NCBI RefSeq assembly: GCF_016907235.1
Contig: NZ_JAFBBO010000001.1
Location: 1,736,001 to 1,800,000, forward strand
Origin: Oerskovia jenensis
Lineage (GTDB): Bacteria > Actinomycetota > Actinomycetes > Actinomycetales > Cellulomonadaceae
DNA: 64,000 nucleotides
Reading direction: 5' to 3'
The position numbers and the translations under genes are program-made. A model generated the notes under the pieces. That model did no database searches. It had not been told where the DNA came from and worked only from the letters and a program-made list of their open reading frames with translations. Numbering within the stretch: position 1 is the stretch's first letter; each line of letters begins with the position of its first letter. This document shows positions 52,547 through 60,853 of this stretch, in pieces.

Positions 52547-53113
52547 ATGCCGCCGACCACCCGCCTCGACGCCGCCGCCTGGGTCGACGCCGCCTACGAC
52601 GCGTTCACGACCGCCGGGCTCGACGCCGTCAAGGTCGAGCCCGTCGCGCGCGCGCTCGGCGCGACCAAGGGGTCGTTCTACTGGCACTTCGCCGACCGGC
52701 AGGCCCTCGTCGACGCCGTCCTCGCCCGCTGGGAGGCCGAGACCGCGCGGATCGTCGAGGAGGTCGAGGCCACGCCCGGCAGTCCCGCGGACCAGCTCGC
52801 CGCGCTCTTCACGGCGGTCACGCGCCGCCGCTCGCCCCGGACGGGCGAGCAGCTCCTCTACGCGCAGACCGACCTCCCGGGCGTCGCCGAGGCCATGTCC
52901 CGCGTCACGGCCCGACGGCTCGACGTCGTCACGCGCCTCCTGCGGTCGGCGGGTTTCACGCCCGCCGAGGCCCGGGCGCGCGCGACCATCGCGCTCGCGA
53001 CCGTCGTGGGAGCCGAGCACCTGACGCTCGCGACCCCGGAGCTGGCGCCCACCGGGGACGACGCCCGCACCGTGCGCGAGCTGAGCCTCGCGATGATCCT
53101 CGGGCGGGACTGA
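52547..53113 (+). CDS. TetR-family regulator, divergent from the DUF2867 gene
   Basis: 188 residues from ATG 52547. N-terminal helix-turn-helix: AAYDAFTTAGLDAVKVEPVA, then RALGATKGSFYWHFADRQALV. The ligand-binding domain is short (about 130 residues) with EQLLYAQTDLPGVAEAMSRV and GFTPAEARARATIALATVVG. The ATG is directly after two perfect operator copies, so it is probably self-repressed and controls the DUF2867 gene. The signal molecule is unknown; this shape is common in regulators of hydrophobic-compound responses. Confidence 0.88.
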   Translation: MPPTTRLDAAAWVDAAYDAFTTAGLDAVKVEPVARALGATKGSFYWHFADRQALVDAVLARWEAETARIVEEVEATPGSPADQLAALFTAVTRRRSPRTGEQLLYAQTDLPGVAEAMSRVTARRLDVVTRLLRSAGFTPAEARARATIALATVVGAEHLTLATPELAPTGDDARTVRELSLAMILGRD

Positions 53114-53135
53114 CGGGGGCCGAGCGGGGTGCGGA

Positions 53136-53552
53136 TCAGCCGCCCTGGGCCGCGACCTCGGCGTCGCTGCGCAGGATGCAGAACTCGTTGCCCTCGGGGT
53201 CCGCGAGCGTGATCCACCCGGAGCCGTCGGGGCGTCTGTGGTCGGCGAGCCTGGTCGCCCCCAGGCCGACGAGCCGTTCGACCTCCTGCTCGCGCGTCCC
53301 GTCGGTGGGCCGCAGGTCCAGGTGGAGCCGGTTCTTGATCTCCTTGCCCTCCGGGACCTCGATGAACAGCAGGCGCCCGCGGGACTCGGCGGGGGCGTCG
53401 GCGCCCGCGGGCGGGAAGATCATGCACTCCTCGTGGCCGGGCAGGTTCGGGTCGTCGGGGTCCTCGACGTAGCCGAGGACCCCGCGCCACCAGACCGACT
53501 GCGCGTGGGCGTCGCGGGCGTCGAACGTCGTGTGCTGGATGCGAGAGGTCAT
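53136..53552 (-). CDS. VOC-superfamily (glyoxalase-like) protein
   Basis: 138 residues. Typical VOC repeats: TTFDARDAHAQSVWWRGVLG and EGKEIKNRLHLDLRPTDGTR, with RLADHRRPDGSGWITLADPEG and GNEFCILR at the end. The HLDLRP and DPEGNEF motifs mark glyoxalase-like dioxygenase or resistance proteins. The metal site has His in RLHLD and Glu in NEF; the first-repeat His (IQHTTFDA) is also present. The actual reaction is unknown. It converges with the TetR gene (22 bp between stops). Confidence 0.85.
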   Translation of the reverse strand: MTSRIQHTTFDARDAHAQSVWWRGVLGYVEDPDDPNLPGHEECMIFPPAGADAPAESRGRLLFIEVPEGKEIKNRLHLDLRPTDGTREQEVERLVGLGATRLADHRRPDGSGWITLADPEGNEFCILRSDAEVAAQGG

Positions 53553-53609
53553 GGGCTCAACCTAGGGAGGCGCGGCGCCCGCCGCACGGCCTTTCCGGTC
53601 GCTGCGGCC

Positions 53610-53688
53610 GACCACGAGGTTCCGTGCGGTCGAGCACGAGGTTGAGGCCGTCATCGCCGGGAGAACGGCCTCAACCCCGTGCTCGGCA
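53610..53688. repeat. Dispersed palindromic repeat, family A copy 5
   Basis: Half-copy GACCACGAGGTT (53610-53621), then arms 53631-53651 and 53665-53685 pairing at 20 of 21 positions (core CGAGCACGAGGTTGAGGCC) with a 13-nt loop. It is 21 bp past the stop of the methyltransferase gene (53710). Confidence 0.88.
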
Positions 53689-53709
53689 CCCCAGAGGCAA
53701 CCCCGAGCG

Positions 53710-55296
53710 TCACGGGAGCAGGAAGCCGTCCCGCACCAGGCCGCGCACCGCCGGGAGCAGCTCGCCCGCGAGGTCGCCGGCCGGGACCTCGAACAGCGAC
53801 GCGATCGCCCCGATGAGCTGCCCCACGGTCAGCTCGCCGTCGCTCGCCCCCACGAGCGCCGCCAGCCCGGTCGACGCCTGGATCCCGCGGCCCAGGCCGT
53901 CGCCCTGCCGGACGATCACGACGTTCGGGTCCTCGGCGCCGGGCGTCAGGTAGCGCTCCTCGGTCACGTCGGGCGCCACGGACAGCCGCGACGACGCGAG
54001 CGCGGCGTCGTCGCGCGCCTCGAGCCAGTCGTGGGCCGCGAGCGAGGCCGCGAGGTGCCCGCCGAGCGGCTGGCGCACCGACCCCGTGTGCTCCTCGAGG
54101 CGGCGCAGGCTCACGCCGTGGCCCGCGGCGGGCTTGCGGAGCGTCACGATCCCGAACCCCACGGCCTCGACGTCGCGCGTCGCGAAGTCGTCGAGCCACG
54201 CCTCGTACGACGCGGCCCAGGCCCCGGGCTCGCGCTCGGGGGTCGTGCCGCCGTCGCGGATCCACGTCTCGGCGTACTCGGCCGGGTCGAGGACCTCGCG
54301 CTGGATGATCCAACCGTCGAGCCCGGCCTCCTCGAGCCAGGCCCCGACGCGCTCGGTCCAGGGCTCGCCCCGCCGGTGCTCCCAGTTGCCGAGCATCTGC
54401 GCGACACCGCCCGGTGCGAGCACGTCCCCGACGCCCAGGATCAGGTCGCGCACCAGGTCGTCGCCCGCACGGCCGCCGTCGCGGTACTCGTACTCGGGAA
54501 GGGCGCTGGTCGCTCCCGAGGCCCCGCGCGGCGTGATGACGAACGGCGGGTTGGAGACCACGAGGTCGAACTGCTCGCCCGCGACAGGGTCCAGCATCGA
54601 CCCTTCGCGCAGGTCCAGGCTCACGCCGTCGAGGGCCGCGTTGAACTCGGCGAACCGCAGCGCACGCCGGGAGATGTCGGTCCCGACGACCGACTGCGCG
54701 TGCCGCGAGGCGTGCAGCGCCTGGATACCGCAGCCGGTCCCGAGGTCGAGCACCCGGCCCACGGGCGTGCGCATCGTGACCTGCGCGAGCGTGATCGAGG
54801 CGCCGCCCGCGCCGAGGACGTGGTCGCCCGCGAGACGTCGCCCGGTCGCGAGCTCGCCCAGGTCCGAGGCCAGCCACCACGTGACCGGACCGGCCGCGTC
54901 GGCCGCGGCGTAGGGGCGCAGGTCCGCCAGGGCGCGGACGCCGTCGTCGGGCCCGTTGCCCGCCGCGGCCACGAGCCCGAGGCGAGCGGCGCCGTCTGCC
55001 CCGACGCGCGGCAGGGCGGCGTCGAGGTCCGCGCGGCGGACCTCGAGGCCCAGCAGGAACAGCGCGGCGAGCACCGCACGAGGGTCCTTGCGGCCCGACG
55101 ACGTCGCACCCGTCGCGTCGCCGAGCGCGGCCCGGGCGACACGCAGGGCGGGGACGGCCTGCTCGCGGTGCAGGGCCGCGGCAGCGAGCGGACCGAGGAA
55201 GTCCTCGACCCCGTCGACCGTGTAGGAGGCGGCCGCGAGGTCGTCGCGCAGCAGCGGCAGGAGGCGTGGGTCGATCGTGGGTTCACCGAGGGACAT
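53710..55296 (-). CDS. Class I SAM-dependent methyltransferase (HemK/PrmC-like) with N-terminal extra domain
   Basis: 528 residues. The SAM motif is RVLDLGTGCGIQALHASRHA and the catalytic NPPF motif is LVVSNPPFVITPRGA, which marks N6-adenine, glutamine or rRNA-type amino methyltransferases. The N-terminal about 160 residues (LLRDDLAAASYTVDGVEDFL...) form the extra helical domain of this actinobacterial methyltransferase group, and the C-terminal about 200 residues are also specific. It may modify RNA or a protein; the target is unknown. Confidence 0.85.
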   Translation of the reverse strand: MSLGEPTIDPRLLPLLRDDLAAASYTVDGVEDFLGPLAAAALHREQAVPALRVARAALGDATGATSSGRKDPRAVLAALFLLGLEVRRADLDAALPRVGADGAARLGLVAAAGNGPDDGVRALADLRPYAAADAAGPVTWWLASDLGELATGRRLAGDHVLGAGGASITLAQVTMRTPVGRVLDLGTGCGIQALHASRHAQSVVGTDISRRALRFAEFNAALDGVSLDLREGSMLDPVAGEQFDLVVSNPPFVITPRGASGATSALPEYEYRDGGRAGDDLVRDLILGVGDVLAPGGVAQMLGNWEHRRGEPWTERVGAWLEEAGLDGWIIQREVLDPAEYAETWIRDGGTTPEREPGAWAASYEAWLDDFATRDVEAVGFGIVTLRKPAAGHGVSLRRLEEHTGSVRQPLGGHLAASLAAHDWLEARDDAALASSRLSVAPDVTEERYLTPGAEDPNVVIVRQGDGLGRGIQASTGLAALVGASDGELTVGQLIGAIASLFEVPAGDLAGELLPAVRGLVRDGFLLP

Positions 55297-55345
55297 GCCC
55301 CTATCCTCCCCCGGTCGACCCGCGCGGCGCCCCGACCGACGACGA

Positions 55346-55383
55346 GGGGCCGGCCCCGCAGCGCGTGCTGCGGGACCGGCCCC
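55346..55383 (-). terminator. Hairpin terminator of the 146-aa lipoprotein gene
   Basis: Arms 55346-55362 and 55367-55383 (core GGGGCCGGCCCCGCAGC) pair with one mismatch around a 4-nt loop GCGT, 18 bp past the stop codon at 55402 on the minus strand. It separates this gene from the methyltransferase. Confidence 0.7.
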
Positions 55384-55401
55384 GTCGGGCGGGTGCTCGG
55401 G

Positions 55402-55842
55402 TCAGGCCGTGCAGTTCTCCGCGGAGAACGTCTCGAGGTTCTTCATCGCGGCCGTCACCTTGTCGCTCTGGATGTCCTCGCCGACCGCCGTGGCCTTGTC
55501 GAGGAAGGCCGGGTCCGTCGGGTCGAGGTCGTTGAGCTCGGTGAAGGCGTCGCCGGCCCCGGACATGGCGTCGGTGAGGACCGTCCAGTCCGCGGCGACC
55601 TCGTCGGGGGCCGTGATCTTCTTCATCTCGGCGGCCAGGGTCGTGAACGCGTCACCCGTGCTGGCGAGGTCCGAGGGGTCGACGTCGGACATGGTCGAGT
55701 CGAGGTCCTCGCCCGCCTTGCAGAACGCGGCGACGTCGGCGCCACCGCCGCTGCAGGCCGCGAGCGAGAGGGTCAGGAGGACGGCGGTCGCGAGGCCGCC
55801 GACGGTCGTGGTCGAGCTTTTTCGGTTGGTCACGGACCCCAT
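55402..55842 (-). CDS. Lipoprotein (copy 1 of a pair)
   Basis: 146 residues. The signal ends with lipobox LSLAACSGGG (lipidated Cys near residue 31). The mature helical domain contains AAFCKAGEDLDSTMSDVDP and ends ENCTA; the two Cys probably pair. Its general build, two Cys bracketing a helical bundle with PDEVAADWTVLTDAMSG, matches the upstream gene. Function unknown. There are 64 bp to the next lipoprotein, so they are probably one unit. Confidence 0.75.
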   Translation of the reverse strand: MGSVTNRKSSTTTVGGLATAVLLTLSLAACSGGGADVAAFCKAGEDLDSTMSDVDPSDLASTGDAFTTLAAEMKKITAPDEVAADWTVLTDAMSGAGDAFTELNDLDPTDPAFLDKATAVGEDIQSDKVTAAMKNLETFSAENCTA

Positions 55843-55906
55843 CCTGGAGCATTGCTGTGAGCAACGTCGCCAGAATTCGCCCGCAGGGGAGTTCTCCCCA
55901 TCCGAT

Positions 55907-56482
55907 TCACCCGGTGCAGGTGGTGTCCAGGTACGTCGTCACGCGCGCCGAGGCGGCCGTCATCGCCTGGGTGTCGAGGTCCTTGCCCGCGTCGTCGAGC
56001 GCCTTGACGATCTCCTTCGGGGAGTCGCTGTCGGCCTTCGCGAGCGCCTTGGCCGCGGTCGAGACGTAGCTGGTCACCGTCTTCCAGTCGGTCGCGACGT
56101 CCGCAGGAGGCTCGACGCTCGTGAGCGCGACCCGGGCGTTCTCGAAACCGGTCACCAGGGTGCGCGGGTGGTCCACGCTCATCGAGACCTGCGCGGTGTT
56201 GGCCGCGGCCCACGCGGCTTCGATCGGCGCGCAGAACGAGGTGTCGACGGCGGGTGCCGCGTCCCCGCCCTCCGCCGCGGCTGCTGCTCCGGCGTCCGCG
56301 TCGGCTGCCGAAGCGGCATCGGTCGCGGCGTCGACGGCAGCACTGTCGGCCGCGCTCTCGCTCGCGGCCGCCTTCGGCGATGAGGCGGACGACGCGGCGT
56401 CGTCGCCTCCCGAGCAGGCCCCCAGGGCGAGCAGCGCGACGACGGCGAGCGCCGACGTCGGGCGCAGGAACGAGGTCTTCAT
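55907..56482 (-). CDS. Lipoprotein (copy 2 of a pair) with Ala/Ser-rich linker
   Basis: 191 residues from ATG 56482. Lipobox ALLALGACSGG. A 55-residue Ala/Ser/Asp-rich linker (SSASSPKAAASESAADSAAV...) precedes a helical domain: TSFCAPIEAAWAAANTAQVS, VEPPADVATDWKTVTSYVST and TYLDTTCTG. The P(P/D)-x-V-A-(A/T)-DW motif and terminal Cys are shared with the downstream lipoprotein, so the two are paralogues. Possibly substrate-binding or wall-associated helical proteins; unknown. Confidence 0.78.
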   Translation of the reverse strand: MKTSFLRPTSALAVVALLALGACSGGDDAASSASSPKAAASESAADSAAVDAATDAASAADADAGAAAAAEGGDAAPAVDTSFCAPIEAAWAAANTAQVSMSVDHPRTLVTGFENARVALTSVEPPADVATDWKTVTSYVSTAAKALAKADSDSPKEIVKALDDAGKDLDTQAMTAASARVTTYLDTTCTG

Positions 56483-56617
56483 CCCTCCATGATGCGGGCT
56501 GGTGACCCTGCGCAGAAAATCCGCCACCGACCCCGCTCCCGCCCTGCCCCGCGACCGTCACCGGTCCGTCACGGCGATCGTCGCCCCCTTGGTCCGATTC
56601 CTCCCTAGGATGACCGC

Positions 56618-57337
56618 GTGAGCGCGACGCAGCGAGAGACGGTCGACCCCTCCCACGACACCGGGCCGGAGGGTGCACCCCTCCTCGTGCGCCCCGACAC
56701 TCCCCTCGCCGGCCCCCCGGACCTCGCTGCGGGCGCCCGCCGCCGGAGCACCGACGCGCGCATCCCCGTCCAGGCCCGCAGCAGCGATCGCCAGCGCGCC
56801 ATGGTCGAGGCCGCCGCGCGGCTCCTGCTCGCCGAAGGGTTCCCCGCAGTGACCCACCGACGGGTCGCCCGGGCGGCGGGCGTGCCGCAGGGCTCCGCCT
56901 CGTACTACTTCCCGTCGAGCTCCTCGCTCGTCACAGCCGCCGTCGAGGCCGCCGAGGAGCTGCGCGGCACGGCCGCGACCGAGAAGGCCGCAGGCCTGGC
57001 GCGACGCGACCGCTCGACCGCGAGCACGGCTCGGCTGCTCATCGAGACGTTCTACGCACCCTCGGTCGACGACCAGGTCGTCGACGTCCGGCTCGACCCC
57101 GTGCTCACCGCGATGCGCGACCCCGCGCTGCGCCCCATCCTGCGCGCGTCCCGCCCCCGGCTGCTCGCGGCCCTGCGGACCGTGCTCGAGGCGAGCGGGT
57201 ACGACCACGTCACCGACGTCGACCTCCTGGGCCACTTTATCGACGCAGCACTCCTGTCCGCGGCGGCCGACGGGACCGAGGACGTCCTCGACAAGGCGAC
57301 GGGGACGACGGCGCGGCTGCTCGAGCACTGGCGCTGA
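56618..57337 (+). CDS. TetR-family regulator with long N-terminal extension
   Basis: 239 residues from GTG 56618 (no obvious ribosome-binding site; Pro/Asp-rich first 50 residues such as RETVDPSHDTGPEGAP may be partly untranslated). Helix-turn-helix: MVEAAARLLLAEGFPAVTHR, then VARAAGVPQGSASYYFPSSS. C-terminal domain: LLIETFYAPSVDDQVVDVRL and LLGHFIDAALLSAAADGTED. It is divergent from the lipoprotein pair and convergent with the pyrophosphatase gene. Confidence 0.85.
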   Translation: MSATQRETVDPSHDTGPEGAPLLVRPDTPLAGPPDLAAGARRRSTDARIPVQARSSDRQRAMVEAAARLLLAEGFPAVTHRRVARAAGVPQGSASYYFPSSSSLVTAAVEAAEELRGTAATEKAAGLARRDRSTASTARLLIETFYAPSVDDQVVDVRLDPVLTAMRDPALRPILRASRPRLLAALRTVLEASGYDHVTDVDLLGHFIDAALLSAAADGTEDVLDKATGTTARLLEHWR

Positions 57338-57362
57338 CGCGGGCGGCCCACCCGGCACGCGG

Positions 57363-57408
57363 CCTGTCAGAACGAGCGTGACCTCGAGGTCACGCTCGTT
57401 CTGACAGG
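57363..57408. terminator. 46-bp perfect palindrome between convergent genes
   Basis: The 23-bp arms 57363-57385 and 57386-57408 are exact reverse complements with no spacer (left arm core CAGAACGAGCGTGACCTC). It is 26 bp past the TetR stop and 40 bp past the hppA stop, a likely bidirectional terminator, or a protein-bound palindrome. Two direct repeats TCGACGCAGGAGG follow at 57409-57421 and 57424-57436. Confidence 0.75.
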
Positions 57409-57447
57409 TCGACGCAGGAGGGCTCGACGCAGGAGGACCTGTGGACC

Positions 57448-59751
57448 TCAGCCCGCGCGCACCGCCTGCGGCTCCTCCGACATCTGCTCGCGGTCCACGC
57501 GCGCCGCACGCAGCCTCGACAGGATGACGGCCCCGAACGCGATGCCCGCCGCGACCACGGCGATCCCGATGCGCAGCGCGTGGTTGGCGTCCGCGGGCAC
57601 GCTCAGCGCGACCACGGCGGGAGCGATGAGCACCGCGACCAGGTTCATGACCTTGAGCAGCGGGTTGATCGCCGGACCGGCCGTGTCCTTGAACGGGTCG
57701 CCCACGGTGTCGCCGACGACGGTCGCCTCGTGCGCGGGCGACCCCTTGCCGCCGTACGCGCCGTCCTCGACGATCTTCTTCGCGTTGTCCCACGCACCGC
57801 CCGAGTTCGCCAGGAAGACGGCCATGAGCACGCCCGCCCCGATGGCCCCCGCGAGGAAGCCCGCGAGCGGTCCGACGCCGAGCCCGAAGCCCACCGCGAT
57901 GGGTGCGAAGGCGGCCAGGAGGCCCGGCGTCGCGAGCTCGCGCAACGAGTCGCGCGTGCAGATGTCGACGACCTTGCCGTACTCGGGGCGCTCGTCGTAC
58001 GTCATGATCCCGGGGTGCTCGCGGAACTGGCGGCGCACCTCGTAGACGATCGCGCCGGCAGCGCGGGTCACGGCGTCGATCGCGAGGCCCGAGAACAGGA
58101 ACACGGTCGCGGCGCCGAGGATCACGCCGACCAGGGTGATCGGCGAGATGATCGAGTAGTCGAGCATCGAGACGACGAGGCCGCCGGCCGGGTTCGTGAT
58201 GTCCGCGAGCGCCCCGCCCACCGCGTCGGCGTAGGACCCGAACAGCGCGGTCGCCGCGAGGACGGCGGTCGCGATCGCGATGCCCTTGGTGATGGCCTTG
58301 GTCGTGTTGCCCACGGCGTCGAGGTCGGTGAGGATCTGCGCGGCCTCCGGGTCGCCGTCACCGGCCTCGCCGACGGACATCTCGTAGATTCCTTGCGCGT
58401 TGTCCGAGACGGGCCCGAACGTGTCCATCGCGACGATCACGCCGACCGTCGTCAGGAGCCCGCAGCCGGCGAGCGCGATGAGGAAGAGCGACAGCCACAC
58501 CGAGCCGCCCGCGATGAGGAAGACCCCGCAGATCGCTGCCGCGATGATGCCCGCGGTGTAGACCGCGGACTCGAACCCGACCCCGATCCCGGACAGGACG
58601 ACCGTGGCAGCACCCGTGCGCGAGGTGGCGGCGACGTGCAGGGTGGGCTTCGACGTCGTGCCCGTGAAGTAGCCCGTGACCCACAGGATGATGCCCGCCA
58701 GGACCACGCCGATGAGGACGGCGAGCGCCGCGACCACGCGCGGGTCGCTCGTGACGTCGCCCAGGTCCGCGGTGCCCGACAGCTCCGAGAACGACGACGG
58801 CAGGTACGCGAACGCCGCGACGCCTGCGAGGACCGCGCCGAGCAGCGCCGAGAGGTAGAACCCGCGGTAGATGGCCCGCAGGCCGTTCTCCTCGCCGCGG
58901 ATACGCGTGATGAAGACGCCCAGCACCGCGACGAACGCGCCGATGGCCGTGACGATCAGCGGGAAGACGAGCCCCTGCTCGCCCATCGCGGCCTTGCCGA
59001 GGATGAGGGCCGCGACGAGCATGACGGCGTAGGACTCGAAGAGATCCGCGGCCATGCCCGCGCAGTCGCCCACGTTGTCGCCCACGTTGTCCGCGATGGT
59101 CGCGGCGTTGCGCGGGTCATCCTCGGGGATCCCCTGCTCGACCTTGCCCACCAGGTCGGCACCGACGTCCGCCGCCTTGGTGAAGATCCCGCCGCCCACG
59201 CGCATGAACATCGCGAGCAGTGCAGCCCCGAACCCGAACCCCTCGAGCACCGCCGGAGCGTCTCCTCGGTACAGCAGCACCACGCCGGCCGCACCGAGCA
59301 GACCTAAACCCACGACGGACATCCCCACCACGCCTCCGGTGCGGAACGCGACGCGCGCGCCCTCGGCCCGCCCCCCGGGTCTGGTCGCGGCCGACGCGAC
59401 GCGCACGTTCGCGCGCACCGCGAGCCACATCCCCAGGTAGCCGATGCACGCGGAGAACCCGGCACCGACGAGGAACGCGACCGACCGTCCCACCTTGATC
59501 CCGGCGTCGCCGGGGAGCAGGAACAGTAGTCCGAAGACGATCACCGCGAACAGCGCCAGGGTCCGGAACTGCCGGTTGAGGTAGGCCGAGGCCCCCTCCT
59601 GGATGGCCTGGGCGATGTCCTGCATCTTCGCGGTGCCCTCGGGAGCGGCCAGGACCTGGCGTCTGAGGACGAACGCGAAGACGAGCGCGGCGAGACCTAT
59701 GGCCCCGATCACCGCGACGATCGTGAGACTGGTGGAGCTGAGCGTGAGCAT
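57448..59751 (-). CDS. hppA: Proton-translocating membrane pyrophosphatase
   Basis: 767 residues with about 16 membrane helices. The PPi-binding motifs are FTKAADVGADLVGKVEQGIP and EDDPRNAATIADNVGDNVGD. AVGNTTKAITKG has Lys after TT, the sign of K+-independent enzymes (K+-dependent ones have Ala). GGAWDNAKKIVEDGAYGGKG and EATVVGDTVGDPFKDTAGPA are the C-terminal catalytic motifs. It couples pyrophosphate hydrolysis to proton export, helping energy economy. It ends by a 46-bp palindrome and is divergent from dtxR. Confidence 0.96.
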   Translation of the reverse strand: MLTLSSTSLTIVAVIGAIGLAALVFAFVLRRQVLAAPEGTAKMQDIAQAIQEGASAYLNRQFRTLALFAVIVFGLLFLLPGDAGIKVGRSVAFLVGAGFSACIGYLGMWLAVRANVRVASAATRPGGRAEGARVAFRTGGVVGMSVVGLGLLGAAGVVLLYRGDAPAVLEGFGFGAALLAMFMRVGGGIFTKAADVGADLVGKVEQGIPEDDPRNAATIADNVGDNVGDCAGMAADLFESYAVMLVAALILGKAAMGEQGLVFPLIVTAIGAFVAVLGVFITRIRGEENGLRAIYRGFYLSALLGAVLAGVAAFAYLPSSFSELSGTADLGDVTSDPRVVAALAVLIGVVLAGIILWVTGYFTGTTSKPTLHVAATSRTGAATVVLSGIGVGFESAVYTAGIIAAAICGVFLIAGGSVWLSLFLIALAGCGLLTTVGVIVAMDTFGPVSDNAQGIYEMSVGEAGDGDPEAAQILTDLDAVGNTTKAITKGIAIATAVLAATALFGSYADAVGGALADITNPAGGLVVSMLDYSIISPITLVGVILGAATVFLFSGLAIDAVTRAAGAIVYEVRRQFREHPGIMTYDERPEYGKVVDICTRDSLRELATPGLLAAFAPIAVGFGLGVGPLAGFLAGAIGAGVLMAVFLANSGGAWDNAKKIVEDGAYGGKGSPAHEATVVGDTVGDPFKDTAGPAINPLLKVMNLVAVLIAPAVVALSVPADANHALRIGIAVVAAGIAFGAVILSRLRAARVDREQMSEEPQAVRAG

Positions 59752-59913
59752 CCGTCCTCCTTGACGACTGCTGGACCGGGGTCACCGGCTGGTCCTCCGG
59801 CACCCCCGGAGGATGCGCCCGAGTCTAGTCATGTGTGGCGTGGGTCACGAGACGTCGTGCGTGGCGCCTCCGACGGGCGTCGACCCGTCTCGCCACGGGT
59901 GCGCACGTGGCGT

Positions 59914-59941
59914 AACATTTGGAGATGTTCCAAGATTGGAA
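59914..59941 (+). promoter_or_regulatory. Paired short palindromes upstream of dtxR
   Basis: AACAT-N6-ATGTT (59914-59929) overlaps TTCCAA-GA-TTGGAA (59928-59941), both perfect, in an unusually AT-rich stretch 28 bp or more upstream of the dtxR GTG. TAACAT at 59913-59918 could be a -10 element. It is not a clear DtxR consensus box. A regulatory role is inferred from position and symmetry. Confidence 0.4.
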
Positions 59942-59968
59942 TCCTTCAACTTTAGCCCGGAGTGCGAC

Positions 59969-60685
59969 GTGACCGACCTGATCGACACCACCGAGATGTA
60001 TCTGAAGACGATCTACGAGCTGGACGAGGAGGGGATCGTCCCTCTGCGTGCGCGGATCGCGGAGCGGCTGGGTCATTCGGGTCCGACGGTCTCTCAGACG
60101 GTGGCGCGCATGGAGCGTGATGGTCTGGTCGTGGTGACGGGGGATCGTCATCTGGAGCTCACTCCTGAGGGTCATGCGAAGGCGCAGCGGGTGATGCGCA
60201 AGCACCGGTTGGCGGAGCGGTTGTTGACCGATGTGATCAAGCTGGACTGGGAGTTCGTGCACGTGGAGGCGTGCCGGTGGGAGCACGTGATGAGCGAGCT
60301 CGTGGAGAAGCGGTTGATCGGTCTGCTGGACCACCCCCACCACGACCCGTACGGCAACCCGATCCCGGGTCTGTCGGAGCTGGGCGAGGACATCGTGGAG
60401 ATCGAGTACCTCGACGGGGTCGTGGCGTTGCCCGCGTTCGTGGCCGCGGCCGACCGTGCCGGGCGCGCGCCGGGCGCGCTGCGCGTGGTCGTCCAGCGCA
60501 TCGCCGAGCCCCTGCAGACCGACACGGACCTGCTCGCGCGCCTGGCGGCCGCGGGCATCCTGCCCCGCCAGGAGGTCACGATCACCCCCGAGGCCGGGGG
60601 GTTCACCGTCTGGGCCGACGGCGCCGAGACCGTCCTGGACCTGCCCGACGACGTCGCCCGCCACCTCTTCGTCACCGCCCCCTGA
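59969..60685 (+). CDS. dtxR: Iron-dependent repressor of the DtxR/IdeR family
   Basis: 238 residues from GTG 59969 (GGAG 6 nt upstream); the start gives VTDLIDTTEMYLKTIYELDE, the exact DtxR opening. Metal ligands of DtxR are all present at matching numbers: Met10, Cys102, Glu105, His106 (primary site) and His79, Glu83, His98 (ancillary site). The recognition helix is SGPTVSQTVARMERDGL, and GNPIPGLSELG precedes a C-terminal SH3-like domain. It represses iron-uptake genes when Fe(II) is bound. It differs from mycobacterial IdeR in VTGDRHLELTPEG-type wing residues. Confidence 0.95.
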   Translation: MTDLIDTTEMYLKTIYELDEEGIVPLRARIAERLGHSGPTVSQTVARMERDGLVVVTGDRHLELTPEGHAKAQRVMRKHRLAERLLTDVIKLDWEFVHVEACRWEHVMSELVEKRLIGLLDHPHHDPYGNPIPGLSELGEDIVEIEYLDGVVALPAFVAAADRAGRAPGALRVVVQRIAEPLQTDTDLLARLAAAGILPRQEVTITPEAGGFTVWADGAETVLDLPDDVARHLFVTAP

Positions 60686-60773
60686 CCACCACCCACCCCA
60701 CACACCCCCGCACCGCCCCGCACCCCCCACCCGGGACGCGGGGCGACGTGCGTCACGCGCCGGACTTCACCCC

Positions 60774-60799
60774 CAACGATCCGCGGGCGCCACGCGTCA
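60774..60799 (+). promoter_or_regulatory. Putative ECF-type promoter of sigma operon 1
   Basis: CAACG (60774-60778), 16 bp, then CGTCA (60795-60799), preceded by CTTCACCCC. The same layout recurs before the second sigma operon. AAC at -35 and CGT at -10 are typical of ECF promoters. The predicted start would leave a leader of about 50 nt. Autoregulation is inferred. Confidence 0.55.
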
Positions 60800-60853
60800 T
60801 GATCAGTGACACCGCCCACCAGGGGCGGTCGGGCTGAGGACGAAGGGGGAACG

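Noticed and set aside
39853-53688. The palindromic repeats as a CRISPR array
   Set aside because: They are far apart, each palindromic and without equal spacers; no cas genes are present.
59914-59941. A DtxR box for self-regulation
   Set aside because: The palindromes do not match the 19-bp DtxR consensus (TTAGGTTAGCCTAACCTAA).
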